A program made the translations under genes and the position numbers. From Streptomyces griseorubiginosus (lineage in GTDB: Bacteria > Actinomycetota > Actinomycetes > Streptomycetales > Streptomycetaceae): 64,000 nucleotides of DNA. The stretch spans positions 269,812-333,811 of the forward strand of contig NZ_KQ948742.1 of the NCBI RefSeq assembly GCF_001514195.1. Direction: 5' to 3'. Positions 1 through 8,246 of the stretch are shown piece by piece (within the stretch, counting starts at the first letter, position 1; the number at the start of each line of letters is the position of its first letter). Under the pieces are notes generated by a model. It saw nothing but the letters and a program-made list of their open reading frames with translations. It had not been told where the DNA came from and searched no databases.

Positions 1-1608
1 GCCGCCGGAGCCGTGGAAGTCGGAGAACGCGGCCGTCTGGTTGACGTACACCCCGCCGACGAGGTTCAGCGACAGCTGCGCCGCCTCCTCCAGGCAGACC
101 TCCTGGACGGCCTGCTCGACCTCCTCGTCGGTGGTGTAGGCGCCGACCGTCATCGCACCCTTCTCGCGGATCGTCCGGCGCAGCAGCTCGACCCCGTCGG
201 CGGCCGAGTCGACCGCCACGGCGAAGGACACCGGGCCGAAGCACTCACTCATGTAGGAGGCCTCGTCGTCCGGCTTGGCGCCGTCCAGCTTGACGAGGAC
301 GGGGGTGCGCACGACGGCGCCCGGGAACTCCGGGTTGGTGACCTCGCGGGAGGCGAGGGCGACCTCGCCGAGCCCCGCCGCGGCCTCCACGCGTGCCTTC
401 ACGTCGGGGTTGACGATCGCGCCCAGCAGGGCGTTGGCGCGCGCGTCGTCGCCGAGGAGGCCGTCGACCGCGCGGGCGAGGTCGGCGACCACCTCGTCGT
501 AGGTCTTGGGGCCCTCGTCGGTGCGGATGCCGTCGCGGGGGATCAGCAGGTTCTGCGGGGTGGTGCACATCTGGCCGCTGTAGAGGGACAGCGAGAAGGC
601 CAGGTTGGCGAGCATGCCCTTGTAGTCGCGGGCCGACTCGACGAACACCGAGTTGACGCCGGCCTTCTCGGTGTAGACCTGCGCCTGGCGGGCGTTGGCC
701 TCCAGCCAGTCGCCGAACTCCGTGGAGCCGGTGTAGTCGATGATCCGGATCTCCGGGCGGGTGGCGAGGGTCTTCGCGATGCCCTCGCCGGGGCGCTCGG
801 CGGCGAGCGCGACCAGGTTCGGGTCGAAGCCCGCCTCGGCGAGCACGGAGCGCGCCACCTGGACGGTGAGCGCGAGCGGCAGCACCGCGCGCGGGTGCGG
901 CTTGACCAGGACGGCGTTGCCGGTGGCGAGGGAGGCGAACAGGCCCGGATAGCCGTTCCAGGTCGGGAAGGTGTTGCAGCCGATGACCAGGCCGATGCCG
1001 CGCGGGACCGGGGTGAACCGCTTGGTGAGCGCGAGCGGGTCGCGCTTGCCCTGCGGCTTGGTCCACTCCGCGGTGTCGGGGGTGCGGACCTGCTCCACGT
1101 ACGCGTACGCCACTGCTTCCAGGCCGCGGTCCTGCGCGTGCGGGCCGCCCGCCTGGAACGCCATCATGAACGCCTGGCCGCTGGTGTGCATGACCGCGTG
1201 GGCGAACTGGTGGGTCCGGTCGCTGATCCGCTTGAGGATCTCCAGGCAGACCACCGCGCGGATCTCCGCGCCCGCGTCGCGCCAGGCCTTCTGGCCCGCC
1301 TTCATCGCGGGCAGCAGCACGTCCAGGTCCGCGTGCGGGTACTCGACGCCCAGCTCGATGCCGTACGGCGACACCTCGCCGCCCACCCAGTCGTCGGTGC
1401 CGGGCTGGCCGAGGTCGAGGCGGCTGCCGAGGAGGGCGTCGAAGGCGGCCTTGCCCGCGGCCATGTCGAGGCTGCCGTTCTCCCCGTAGGCCTTGGGGTG
1501 CTCCGGGTGCGGGGACCAGTACGCGCGGGTGCGGATCGCCTCCAGTGCCTGGTCGAGGGTGGGCCGGTGCGCGGCGATCAGCTCGTGGGCGGTCAGTTCG
1601 GCGGCCAT
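1..1608 (-). CDS. paaN: PaaN, phenylacetic acid degradation aldehyde dehydrogenase (3' end outside window)
   Basis: Aldehyde-dehydrogenase-fold protein of the PaaN type, proposed to act on the aldehyde formed when the phenylacetyl-CoA ring is opened. 536 codons are visible and the frame runs off the left edge, so the gene is partial at its C-terminus; family members are about 550 aa. Seen: N-terminus MAAELTAHELIAAHRP, a nucleotide-binding GSTEFG segment, a catalytic Cys at about residue 348 in LYSGQMCTTPQN, and YTEKAGVNSVFVE as the general-base/cofactor region. Start chosen at the ATG preceded by AGGAG ten bases upstream. It diverges from the hydroxyacyl-CoA dehydrogenase gene, and the shared 160-bp gap contains a TetR-type dyad. 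The family call is firm; the exact substrate is inferred from the family. Confidence 0.88.
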   Translation of the reverse strand, partial: MAAELTAHELIAAHRPTLDQALEAIRTRAYWSPHPEHPKAYGENGSLDMAAGKAAFDALLGSRLDLGQPGTDDWVGGEVSPYGIELGVEYPHADLDVLLPAMKAGQKAWRDAGAEIRAVVCLEILKRISDRTHQFAHAVMHTSGQAFMMAFQAGGPHAQDRGLEAVAYAYVEQVRTPDTAEWTKPQGKRDPLALTKRFTPVPRGIGLVIGCNTFPTWNGYPGLFASLATGNAVLVKPHPRAVLPLALTVQVARSVLAEAGFDPNLVALAAERPGEGIAKTLATRPEIRIIDYTGSTEFGDWLEANARQAQVYTEKAGVNSVFVESARDYKGMLANLAFSLSLYSGQMCTTPQNLLIPRDGIRTDEGPKTYDEVVADLARAVDGLLGDDARANALLGAIVNPDVKARVEAAAGLGEVALASREVTNPEFPGAVVRTPVLVKLDGAKPDDEASYMSECFGPVSFAVAVDSAADGVELLRRTIREKGAMTVGAYTTDEEVEQAVQEVCLEEAAQLSLNLVGGVYVNQTAAFSDFHGSGG

Positions 1609-1768
1609 GCGGGACCAACTCCTCGTCTTTCGAACTCTTCGTCGAGTCCATGACCTGGGCAGAAACAGGGGCGGGAACAGCCAGTCAGAGTTAGAGTAAC
1701 CGAACGATCGGTCGGGACAAGGGGGTCCGCCGCATCTGTGGAAAACCCCGTGCGGGAGGATCGCGCAC
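1609..1768. promoter_or_regulatory. Divergent promoter region with TetR-type dyad (PaaR-like operator)
   Basis: Region between paaN and the 3-hydroxyacyl-CoA dehydrogenase gene. Positions 1699-1712 read ACCGAACGATCGGT, a perfect ACCGA/TCGGT dyad. It fits the ACCGNNCGNNCGGT core that I recall for PaaR operators of phenylacetate genes in Corynebacterium (from memory, not checked). A nearly identical site lies at 4508-4521. The likely ligand-responsive repressor is the TetR protein encoded at 3283-3873. The dehydrogenase start has a clear ribosome-binding site (GGGAGG) upstream of its ATG. Confidence 0.6.
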
Positions 1769-3286
1769 ATGACAGGACTCGACCTCAGCAGCCCCGTGGC
1801 CGTCGTCGGCACCGGCACCATGGGCCAGGGCATCGCCCAGGTCGCGCTGGTCGCCGGGCACCCCGTGCGGCTCTACGACGCCGTCCCCGGCCGGGCCCGC
1901 GAGGCGGCCGACGCGATCGGCGCCCGCCTGGACCGGCTCGTCGAGAAGGACCGGCTCAGCGCCGCCGACCGCGACGCCGCACGCAGCCGCCTGGTGGCCG
2001 CCGAGCAGCTCGAAGACCTCGCGGACTGCACCCTGGTCGTCGAGGCAGTCCTGGAGCGGCTGGACGTCAAGCAGGAGCTGTTCCGCGCGCTCGAGGACAT
2101 CGTCGACGAGGACTGTCTGCTCGCCACCAACACCTCGTCCCTTTCGGTGACGGCCATCGGCGGCGTCCTGCGTCACCCGGGCCGGTTCGTGGGCCTGCAC
2201 TTCTTCAACCCCGCCCCGCTGCTGCCACTGGTCGAGGTCGTCTCCGGGTTCGCCACCGACGTCTCCTCGGCCACGCGCGCGTATGAGACGGCCCGCGCCT
2301 GGGGCAAGACACCGGTCGCCTGCGCCGACACCCCCGGCTTCATCGTCAACCGCATCGCGCGGCCCTTCTACGCCGAGGCGTTCGCGGTCCACGAGGCCCA
2401 GGGCGCCGAGCCCGCCACCATCGACGCGGTGCTGCGCGAGTGCGGCGGTTTCAGGATGGGTGCCTTCGAGCTGACCGACCTGATCGGGCAAGACGTCAAC
2501 GAGTCCGTCACGCACTCGGTGTGGCGCGCCTTCTTCCAGGACGTGCGCTTCACGCCCTCCCTCGCCCAGCAGCGCCTGGTCGAGTCGGGCCGGCTAGGCC
2601 GCAAGAGCGGTCGGGGCTGGTACGACTACGCGGAGGGCGCCGAGCGCGACGAGCCGCACACCGCGGAGCGGGCCCCCGCGCCCGCCTACGTCGTCGTCGA
2701 GGGTGACCTGGGCCCCGCGTCCGAACTGCTCGCGCTGATCCGCGAGGCGGGCATCCCGGTCCGCGAGGACGAGGAGGACCACGGCACCCGGCTGGTCCTG
2801 CCGAGCGGCGGACAGCTCGCGCTCGCCGACGGGCAGACCTCGGTGGAGTTCCGGGACGTCGTCTACTTCGACCTCGCGCTGGACTACCGCAAGGCCACCC
2901 GCATCGCCCTGTCGGCCTCGCAGGACACCGCGCAGCAGACCCTCTCCGAGGCCGTGGGGCTCTTCCAGGCGCTCGGCAAGGACGTCAGCGTCATCGGGGA
3001 CGTGCCCGGCATGATCGTCGCCCGCACGGTCGCCCGGATCGTGGACCTCGCGCACGACGCCGTGGCCAAGGGCGTGGCCACCGAGGAGGACATCGACACC
3101 GCGATGCGGCTCGGGGTGAACTACCCGCTCGGCCCCTTCGAGTGGAGCCGCAGGCTCGGCCGCAACTGGGCCTACAGCCTCCTCGACGACCTGCACCTGC
3201 GCGACCCCTCGGGTCGGTACGCGCCCTCGCTCGCGCTGTACCGGCACGCCTACGCCTCCGACAAGCGGGAGGGCAGCACCTCATGA
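1769..3286 (+). CDS. paaH: 3-hydroxyacyl-CoA dehydrogenase, PaaH/FadB2-like double-domain form
   Basis: NAD-dependent oxidation of a 3-hydroxyacyl-CoA to the 3-oxoacyl-CoA, the expected step near the end of phenylacetate catabolism (3-hydroxyadipyl-CoA) or of beta-oxidation. 505 aa. Seen: N-terminal Rossmann motif GTGTMGQGIAQ (residues about 12-22), the family block GLHFFNPAPLLPLVEVV, a first C-terminal domain with PGFIVNRI and a second C-terminal domain repeat ending in NYPLGPFEW. Duplication of the C-terminal dimerisation domain gives the length of about 500 residues typical of PaaH. Start ATG follows GGGAGGA. Its stop overlaps the TetR start (ATGA), so the two are translationally coupled. 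Symbol is by similarity and context; a general FadB2 role cannot be excluded. Confidence 0.8.
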   Translation: MTGLDLSSPVAVVGTGTMGQGIAQVALVAGHPVRLYDAVPGRAREAADAIGARLDRLVEKDRLSAADRDAARSRLVAAEQLEDLADCTLVVEAVLERLDVKQELFRALEDIVDEDCLLATNTSSLSVTAIGGVLRHPGRFVGLHFFNPAPLLPLVEVVSGFATDVSSATRAYETARAWGKTPVACADTPGFIVNRIARPFYAEAFAVHEAQGAEPATIDAVLRECGGFRMGAFELTDLIGQDVNESVTHSVWRAFFQDVRFTPSLAQQRLVESGRLGRKSGRGWYDYAEGAERDEPHTAERAPAPAYVVVEGDLGPASELLALIREAGIPVREDEEDHGTRLVLPSGGQLALADGQTSVEFRDVVYFDLALDYRKATRIALSASQDTAQQTLSEAVGLFQALGKDVSVIGDVPGMIVARTVARIVDLAHDAVAKGVATEEDIDTAMRLGVNYPLGPFEWSRRLGRNWAYSLLDDLHLRDPSGRYAPSLALYRHAYASDKREGSTS

Positions 3287-3873
3287 CGACCGCCAAGCGG
3301 GACACGTACACCCCCGAGACGCTGCTGTCCGTCGCCGTCCAGGTCTTCATCGAGCGCGGCTACGACGGCACCTCCATGGAGCACCTCTCCAAGGCCGCCG
3401 GCATCTCCAAGTCGTCGATCTACCACCATGTGACCGGCAAGGAGGAACTGCTGCGCCGGGCCGTCAGCCGGGCCCTGGACGGCCTGTTCGGCATCCTCGA
3501 GGAGGAGCACGCGCGCGTGGGCCGTGCCTCGGACCGGCTGGAGTACGTCGTGCGGCGCATGGTCGAGGTGCTGATCGCCGAACTGCCCTACGTCACCCTG
3601 CTGCTGCGGGTGCGCGGCAACACCGGCACCGAGCGCTGGGCGCTGGAGCGCCGCCGGGACTTCGACCACCGGGTCGCCGAGCTGCTGAAGGCGGCGGCCG
3701 CGGACGGCGACGTGCGCGACGACGTCGAGGTGCGGCTCGCGACCCGCCTGGTCTTCGGGATGATCAACTCCATCGTGGAGTGGTACCGCCCGGACGGACG
3801 CGGCATGAACGAACGCGAGGTGGCGGACGCGGTGGCCCAGTTGATCTTCGGGGGACTGCGCCGAGCTTCCTGA
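3283..3873 (+). CDS. TetR/AcrR-family repressor, candidate PaaR
   Basis: 196-aa TetR-family regulator. The N-terminal helix-turn-helix is clear: TLLSVAVQVFIERGYDGTSM then EHLSKAAGISKSSIYHHV (about residues 13-50), followed by the usual helical ligand domain. The start is the ATG overlapping the stop of the upstream dehydrogenase gene (ATGA), so it is made from the same message as an acyl-CoA enzyme. Two copies of an ACCGAAC(G/A)ATCGGT dyad lie in the flanking divergent promoters (1699-1712 and 4508-4521). I infer that this protein binds them and responds to a phenylacetyl- or acyl-CoA ligand, as PaaR proteins do. Ligand and operator are not shown directly. Confidence 0.85.
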   Translation: MTTAKRDTYTPETLLSVAVQVFIERGYDGTSMEHLSKAAGISKSSIYHHVTGKEELLRRAVSRALDGLFGILEEEHARVGRASDRLEYVVRRMVEVLIAELPYVTLLLRVRGNTGTERWALERRRDFDHRVAELLKAAAADGDVRDDVEVRLATRLVFGMINSIVEWYRPDGRGMNEREVADAVAQLIFGGLRRAS

Positions 3874-3935
3874 GGCCGGACCTTCGGCTCCGAGGCCTCC
3901 TGACCTCAGCCCTGCGGCTCCAGGTCCTCCTCCTC
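3874..3935. repeat. Imperfect duplication of the bkdR 3' end in the convergent TetR/bkdR gap
   Basis: CCTTCGGCTCCGAGGCCTCC at about 3881-3902 matches CCTGCGGCTCCAGGTCCTCC at about 3911-3931 with one substitution and two single-base indels. The second copy is the last coding segment of bkdR (minus strand, residues EEDLEPQG). The first lies just beyond its stop codon, so the 3' end of the gene has been copied into its flank. No stem-loop terminator of the usual kind is visible. Confidence 0.6.
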
Positions 3936-4406
3936 GAAGACCAGCAGGGTGCGGGTGCTCAGGACCTCCGGGATGGCCTGGAGCCGGGTGAGGACCAGCT
4001 CGCGCAGGGATCTGTTGTCCGGGGTGTGGACGAGCAGCAGCACATCGAAGTCGCCGCCGACCAGGGCGATGTGGGACGCCCCGGGCAGCTGTCTGAGCTG
4101 CTCGCGGACCGTGCGCCAGGAGTTCTGGACGATCTTCAGGGTGATGTACGCCGAGGTGCCCTGGCCGGCCCGCTCATGGTTGACGCGAGCGCCGAAACCG
4201 CGGATGACGCCGTCCTCGACGAGACGGTTGATGCGGGCGTAGGCGTTGGCGCGCGAGACGTGCACCCGCTCGGCGACCGACCGTATCGACGCGCGGCCGT
4301 CCGCCTGGAGCATCTGGAGGATGTCCTGATCGATGGCGTCGAGCGGACGAGGGGGCGGAAGGGGCACCCCGTCCTCCGGGCTTTCGGCCATTTGTTCAGG
4401 TGCCAT
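3906..4406 (-). CDS. bkdR: BkdR, Lrp/AsnC-family regulator of branched-chain keto acid dehydrogenase
   Basis: 166-aa feast/famine regulator. N-terminal winged helix-turn-helix with LDAIDQDILQMLQADGRAS and VAERVHVSRANAYARINRLVEDG (about residues 22-65), then the RAM ligand domain (ASHIALVGGDFDVLLLV; EVLSTRTLLVFEEEDLEPQG). It diverges from bkdABC. A regulator of this family beside bkdABC is known in Streptomyces coelicolor as BkdR and affects development and antibiotic production. A longer start exists 21 bases upstream (ATG at 4427), but the GGAGG ribosome site lies inside that extension, so the ATG at 4406 is preferred. Family call is strong; the role is from known context. Confidence 0.9.
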   Translation of the reverse strand: MAPEQMAESPEDGVPLPPPRPLDAIDQDILQMLQADGRASIRSVAERVHVSRANAYARINRLVEDGVIRGFGARVNHERAGQGTSAYITLKIVQNSWRTVREQLRQLPGASHIALVGGDFDVLLLVHTPDNRSLRELVLTRLQAIPEVLSTRTLLVFEEEDLEPQG

Positions 4407-4507
4407 GTCCCCCCGCCTCCCTAGCATGGACGTACTGCGTCCATCTCAGGCTGTGGAGAACCGTTTGTCCACAGCCTGAGGGGCCCTGTAGCCAAAATGT
4501 GCCGACG

Positions 4508-4521
4508 ACCGAACAATCGGT
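4508..4521. promoter_or_regulatory. Second TetR-type dyad, in the bkdR/bkdA divergent promoter
   Basis: ACCGAACAATCGGT, one base different from the dyad at 1699-1712 in the paa promoter. It sits 61 bp upstream of the bkdA ATG, a position suited to repression. It is distinct from any Lrp-type site for BkdR, so bkdABC may have two regulators: the adjacent AsnC-type protein and the nearby TetR. Confidence 0.55.
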
Positions 4522-4581
4522 AGGTGAGGCGCCTCACACCCGTGCAGCGCCCGAAGCCGTCTCCCACGAGGAGGTGCCGTC

Positions 4582-5727
4582 ATGACGGTCATGGAGCAGC
4601 GGGGCGCGTACCGGCCATCGCCGCCGCCCGCCTGGCAGCCCCGCACGGACCCCGCGCCCCTGCTGCCCGACCCGGAGCCCCACCGCGTCCTCGGCACCGA
4701 CGCGGCCGCCGAGGCCGACCCGGCCCTGCTGCGCCGCCTGCACGCCGAGCTGGTCCGCGGCCGCCGCTACAACACCCAGGCCACCGCCCTCACCAAGCAG
4801 GGCCGCCTCGCCGTCTACCCCTCCAGCACCGGCCAGGAGGCCTGCGAGGTCGCCGCCGCGCTCGCGCTGGAGGACCGCGACTGGCTCTTCCCCAGCTACC
4901 GCGACACCCTCGCCGCCGTCGCCCGGGGCCTCGACCCCGTCCAGGCGCTCACCCTCCTGCGCGGCGACTGGCACACCGGCTACGACCCGCGCGAACACCG
5001 CGTCGCCCCCCTGTGCACCCCGCTCGCCACCCAGCTCCCGCACGCCGTCGGCCTCGCCCACGCGGCCCGCCTCAAGGGAGACGACGTGGTCGCGCTCGCC
5101 ATGGTCGGCGACGGCGGCACCAGCGAGGGCGACTTCCACGAGGCGCTGAACTTCGCCGCCGTCTGGCAGGCCCCGGTGGTCTTCCTGGTCCAGAACAACG
5201 GCTTCGCGATCTCCGTCCCGCTCGCCAAGCAGACCGCGGCCCCGTCGCTGGCCCACAAGGCCGTCGGCTACGGCATGCCGGGCCGGCTGGTCGACGGCAA
5301 CGACGCGGTCGCCGTGCACGAGGTCCTCACCGCCGCCGTGCGCCACGCGCGCGCGGGCGGCGGACCCACCCTGGTCGAGGCGATCACCTACCGCGTGGAC
5401 GCCCACACCAACGCCGACGACGCGACCCGCTACCGCGGCGACGCCGAGGTCGAGACCTGGCGCGGACACGACCCGATCGCCCTCCTGGAGCACGAACTGA
5501 CCGAGCGCGGGCTGATCGACGAGGCCGGCCTGGAAGCCGTGCGCCAGGACGCCGAGGTCTTCGCCGCCGCGCTGCGCGACGGCATGAACCAGGACCCGGT
5601 CCTCGACCCCATGGACCTCTTCGCCCACGTCTACGCCGAGCCCACCCCGCAACTGCGCGAGCAGCAGGCCCAGTTGCGTGCCGAGCTGGACGCCGAGCAC
5701 GACTCCCACGGGGGTGCGCACCGATGA
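4582..5727 (+). CDS. bkdA: Branched-chain alpha-keto acid dehydrogenase E1 alpha subunit
   Basis: 381-aa thiamine-diphosphate E1 alpha subunit. It decarboxylates branched-chain 2-keto acids to supply isobutyryl-, isovaleryl- and 2-methylbutyryl-CoA for fatty acid and polyketide starters. Seen: YNTQATALTKQGRLAVYPSS near the N-terminus, GQEACEVAAALAL, the ThDP/Mg site MVGDGGTSEGDFHEALNFAA with QNNGFAISVP, and the phosphorylation-loop equivalent YRVDAHTNADDATRYR. Start ATG follows GGAGGTG. Its stop overlaps the bkdB start (ATGA), so the three subunit genes are one operon. Compared with the second copy at 19842, the N-terminus differs and it has YRGDAEVETWRGHDPI rather than YRADEEREAWEAKDPI, so these are old paralogues. 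Symbol follows the position next to bkdR. Confidence 0.88.
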   Translation: MTVMEQRGAYRPSPPPAWQPRTDPAPLLPDPEPHRVLGTDAAAEADPALLRRLHAELVRGRRYNTQATALTKQGRLAVYPSSTGQEACEVAAALALEDRDWLFPSYRDTLAAVARGLDPVQALTLLRGDWHTGYDPREHRVAPLCTPLATQLPHAVGLAHAARLKGDDVVALAMVGDGGTSEGDFHEALNFAAVWQAPVVFLVQNNGFAISVPLAKQTAAPSLAHKAVGYGMPGRLVDGNDAVAVHEVLTAAVRHARAGGGPTLVEAITYRVDAHTNADDATRYRGDAEVETWRGHDPIALLEHELTERGLIDEAGLEAVRQDAEVFAAALRDGMNQDPVLDPMDLFAHVYAEPTPQLREQQAQLRAELDAEHDSHGGAHR

Positions 5728-6728
5728 CCACCGTCGCCCTCAAACCGGCCACCATGGCGCAGGCCCTCACGCGCGCCCTGCGCGACGCGATGGCGGCCGA
5801 CCCGACCGTGCACGTCATGGGTGAGGACGTCGGCACCCTCGGCGGGGTCTTCCGGGTCACCGACGGACTCGCCAAGGAGTTCGGCGAGGACCGCTGCACG
5901 GACACCCCGCTCGCCGAGGCCGGCATCCTCGGCACCGCGGTCGGCATGGCGATGTACGGGCTGCGCCCGGTCGTGGAGATGCAGTTCGACGCCTTCGCCT
6001 ACCCGGCGTTCGAGCAGCTGATCAGCCATGTGGCGAAGATGCGCAACCGCACCCGCGGGGCGATGCCGCTCCCGATCACCATCCGGGTCCCCTACGGTGG
6101 CGGCATCGGCGGCGTCGAGCACCACAGCGACTCCTCCGAGGCGTACTACATGGCGACCCCGGGCCTCCAGGTCGTCACCCCCGCGACCGTCGCCGACGCC
6201 TACGGACTGCTGCGCGCCGCGATCGCCTCCGACGACCCCGTCGTCGTTCTGGAGCCCAAGCGCCTGTACTGGTCCAAGGACACCTGGAACCCGGAAGAGC
6301 CGCAGCCCGTCGAGCCCATCGGCCGCGCGGTGGTGCGGCGCCCGGGCCGCAGCGCCACCCTCATCACCTACGGCCCGTCGGTGCCCGTGTGCCTCGAAGC
6401 CGCCGAGGCCGCGCGCGAGGAGGGCTGGGACCTCGAAGTGGTCGACCTGCGCTCCCTGGTGCCGTTCGACGACGAGACGGTCGCGGCCTCCGTACGGCGG
6501 ACCGGACGGGCCGTCGTCGTGCACGAGTCGGGCGGGTTCGGCGGACCGGGCGGGGAGATCGCCGCCAGGGTCACCGAGCGCTGCTTCCACCATCTGGAGG
6601 CGCCGGTGCTGCGCGTGGCCGGGTTCGACATCCCCTACCCGCCGCCGATGCTGGAGCGTCACCACCTGCCCGGCGTCGACCGGATCCTGGACGCGGTGGG
6701 ACGGCTGCAATGGGAGGCGGAGAACTGA
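5724..6728 (+). CDS. bkdB: Branched-chain alpha-keto acid dehydrogenase E1 beta subunit
   Basis: 334-aa E1 beta subunit, forming the alpha2beta2 decarboxylase with the preceding gene. Seen: MAQALTRALRDAMAADPTVH, the diphosphate/ThDP region VMGEDVGTLGGVFRVTDGL, DTPLAEAGILGTAVGMAMYG, EMQFDAFAYPAFEQ, RVPYGGGIGGVEHHSDSSEA, and the C-terminal transketolase domain (VVDLRSLVPFDDETV, VVVHESGGFGGPGGEIAARV, FDIPYPPPMLE). The start is an ATG inside the bkdA stop (ATGA). The stop overlaps the bkdC start in the same way, indicating tight translational coupling of all three subunits. A much longer upstream open frame exists only because of GC bias and is not used. Confidence 0.88.
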   Translation: MTTVALKPATMAQALTRALRDAMAADPTVHVMGEDVGTLGGVFRVTDGLAKEFGEDRCTDTPLAEAGILGTAVGMAMYGLRPVVEMQFDAFAYPAFEQLISHVAKMRNRTRGAMPLPITIRVPYGGGIGGVEHHSDSSEAYYMATPGLQVVTPATVADAYGLLRAAIASDDPVVVLEPKRLYWSKDTWNPEEPQPVEPIGRAVVRRPGRSATLITYGPSVPVCLEAAEAAREEGWDLEVVDLRSLVPFDDETVAASVRRTGRAVVVHESGGFGGPGGEIAARVTERCFHHLEAPVLRVAGFDIPYPPPMLERHHLPGVDRILDAVGRLQWEAEN

Positions 6729-8095
6729 TGGCGCAGGTGCTGGAGTTCAGGCTGCCGGACCTCGGCGAGGGCCTGACCGAGGCGGAGATCGTCCGCTGGC
6801 TGGTCGAGGTCGGCGACGTCGTCGCGGTCGATCAGCCGGTCGTCGAGGTGGAGACCGCCAAGGCGATGGTCGACGTCCCCTGCCCCTACGCGGGCGTCGT
6901 CACCGCCCGCTACGGCGAGGAGGGCAGCGAGCTTCCCGTCGGAGCACCGCTGATCACGGTGGCCGTGGGAGCGCCGGCCTCCGGCGGCCCCGCCGAGGTC
7001 CCGCAGACCGAGGCCCGGGAGACCGAGGGCTCGGGGAACGTCCTGGTCGGCTACGGCACGTCGGACGCGCCCGCGCGCAGGCGCAGGGTGCGGCGGGAGC
7101 AGCAGGTGCTCGCGCCGGTGAACGGCCGGCCGGCTCCCGAAGCTCCCGAGGCGGTCCGGCCGGCTCCGGATGTTCCCGGGGCGGTCCGGCCGGCACCCGA
7201 AGCCGCCGAGGCGGCCCAGGGCCCCGTCGCCGTGATCTCGCCGCTCGTCCGCCGCCTCGCCCGCGAGAACGGCCTCGACCTGAGGGCACTCACCGGCTCC
7301 GGCCCCGACGGACTCATCCTGCGGGCCGACGTCGAGCACGCCCTGCGGACCGCCGCGACACCGGCACCGGCCACCACCGCGGCGACGGCCACCGCGCCAG
7401 CGCCCGCAGGCACCCGCGTCCCCCTCAAGGGCGTCCGGGGCGCGGTCGCCGACAAGCTCTCCCGCAGCCGGACCGAGATCCCCGACGCCACCTGCTGGGT
7501 GGACGCCGACGCGACGGAACTCATGCGGGCCCGCACCGCGATGAACGCCGCCGGGGGGCCGAAGATCTCCCTGATCGCGCTGCTCGCCCGGATCTGCACC
7601 GCCGCCCTGGCCCGGTTCCCCGAGCTCAACTCCACCGTCGACACGGCGGCCCGGGAGATCGTGCGGCTGGACGCCGTCCACCTCGGGTTCGCCGCGCAGA
7701 CCGAGCGGGGCCTGGTCGTGCCGGTCGTGAAGGACGCGCAGGGCCGGGACGCCGAGTCGCTGTCCGCGGAGTTCGCCCGGCTCACCGAGTCGGCCCGCAC
7801 CGGCAGCCTCACCCCGGCCGAACTCACCGGCGGAACCTTCACGTTGAACAACTACGGCGTGTTCGGCGTCGACGGCTCCACGCCGATCATCAACCACCCC
7901 GAGGCGGCCATGCTCGGCGTCGGCCGGATCGTTCCCAAGCCGTGGGTGCACGAGGGCGAACTGGCGGTGCGTCAGGTCGTCCAGCTCTCGCTCACCTTCG
8001 ACCACCGGGTCTGCGACGGCGGCACCGCGGGCGGGTTCCTGCGGTACGTGGCCGACTGCGTCGAACAGCCCGCGGTCCTGCTGCGCACCCTGTGA
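6728..8095 (+). CDS. bkdC: Branched-chain alpha-keto acid dehydrogenase E2 (dihydrolipoyl acyltransferase)
   Basis: 455-aa E2 core that carries the acyl group on lipoate and transfers it to CoA. Domains in order: a lipoyl domain (residues about 3-78) with the lipoylation lysine in VEVETAKAMVDVP; an Ala/Pro linker containing three 10-residue repeats (RPAPEAPEAV type, DNA units of 30 bp at 7126-7215); a peripheral subunit-binding domain (ISPLVRRLARENGLDL...GSGPDGLILRADVEHAL); and the catalytic domain with FTLNNYGVFGVDGSTPII and the active-site FDHRVCDGGTAGGFL, in which His and Asp of HxxxD are present. No E3 gene lies in the window, so dihydrolipoamide dehydrogenase must come from elsewhere. 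The 3' end is followed by degenerate copies of its own stop region. Confidence 0.88.
   Translation: MAQVLEFRLPDLGEGLTEAEIVRWLVEVGDVVAVDQPVVEVETAKAMVDVPCPYAGVVTARYGEEGSELPVGAPLITVAVGAPASGGPAEVPQTEARETEGSGNVLVGYGTSDAPARRRRVRREQQVLAPVNGRPAPEAPEAVRPAPDVPGAVRPAPEAAEAAQGPVAVISPLVRRLARENGLDLRALTGSGPDGLILRADVEHALRTAATPAPATTAATATAPAPAGTRVPLKGVRGAVADKLSRSRTEIPDATCWVDADATELMRARTAMNAAGGPKISLIALLARICTAALARFPELNSTVDTAAREIVRLDAVHLGFAAQTERGLVVPVVKDAQGRDAESLSAEFARLTESARTGSLTPAELTGGTFTLNNYGVFGVDGSTPIINHPEAAMLGVGRIVPKPWVHEGELAVRQVVQLSLTFDHRVCDGGTAGGFLRYVADCVEQPAVLLRTL
7126..7215 (+). repeat. Three 30-bp repeats in the bkdC linker
   Basis: Three in-frame 30-bp units (7126-7155, 7156-7185, 7186-7215), each starting CCGGCCGG. 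They encode RPAPEAPEAV, RPAPDVPGAV and RPAPEAAEAA in the flexible arm between the lipoyl and subunit-binding domains. Linker repeats of this type are known to keep lipoyl arms mobile. Confidence 0.75.
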
Positions 8096-8175
8096 GCGGG
8101 GGCCGCCCGTACACCCCGTGAGCACCGGCCGCACCCCCTGTGAGTGCGGCCGGCACACCCCGTGAGCGCGGCCCG
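8085..8175 (+). repeat. Degenerate tandem copies of the bkdC stop region
   Basis: The motif CACCC(C)(C/T)GTGAGCxCGGCC occurs four times in a row. GTGAG cores lie at 8092, 8118, 8140 and 8162, spaced 26, 22 and 22 bp. The first copy holds the bkdC stop codon (TGA 8093-8095). Because the spacings are not multiples of three, the copied TGAs fall in all three reading frames. No hairpin terminator was found between here and the next gene. Confidence 0.7.
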
Positions 8176-8246
8176 GCGGCCGTACACGCGGATCACGGCG
8201 CCGCCCGATCGTTCCCTGTGATCGCGGCGGCACGCATACTCGGGGG

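Noticed and set aside
13..1653. Long plus-strand open frame antisense to paaN
   Set aside because: It is a GC-bias shadow. The minus-strand frame encodes a recognisable PaaN aldehyde dehydrogenase with a ribosome site, while the plus-strand translation is low-complexity His/Arg/Val-rich and matches nothing.
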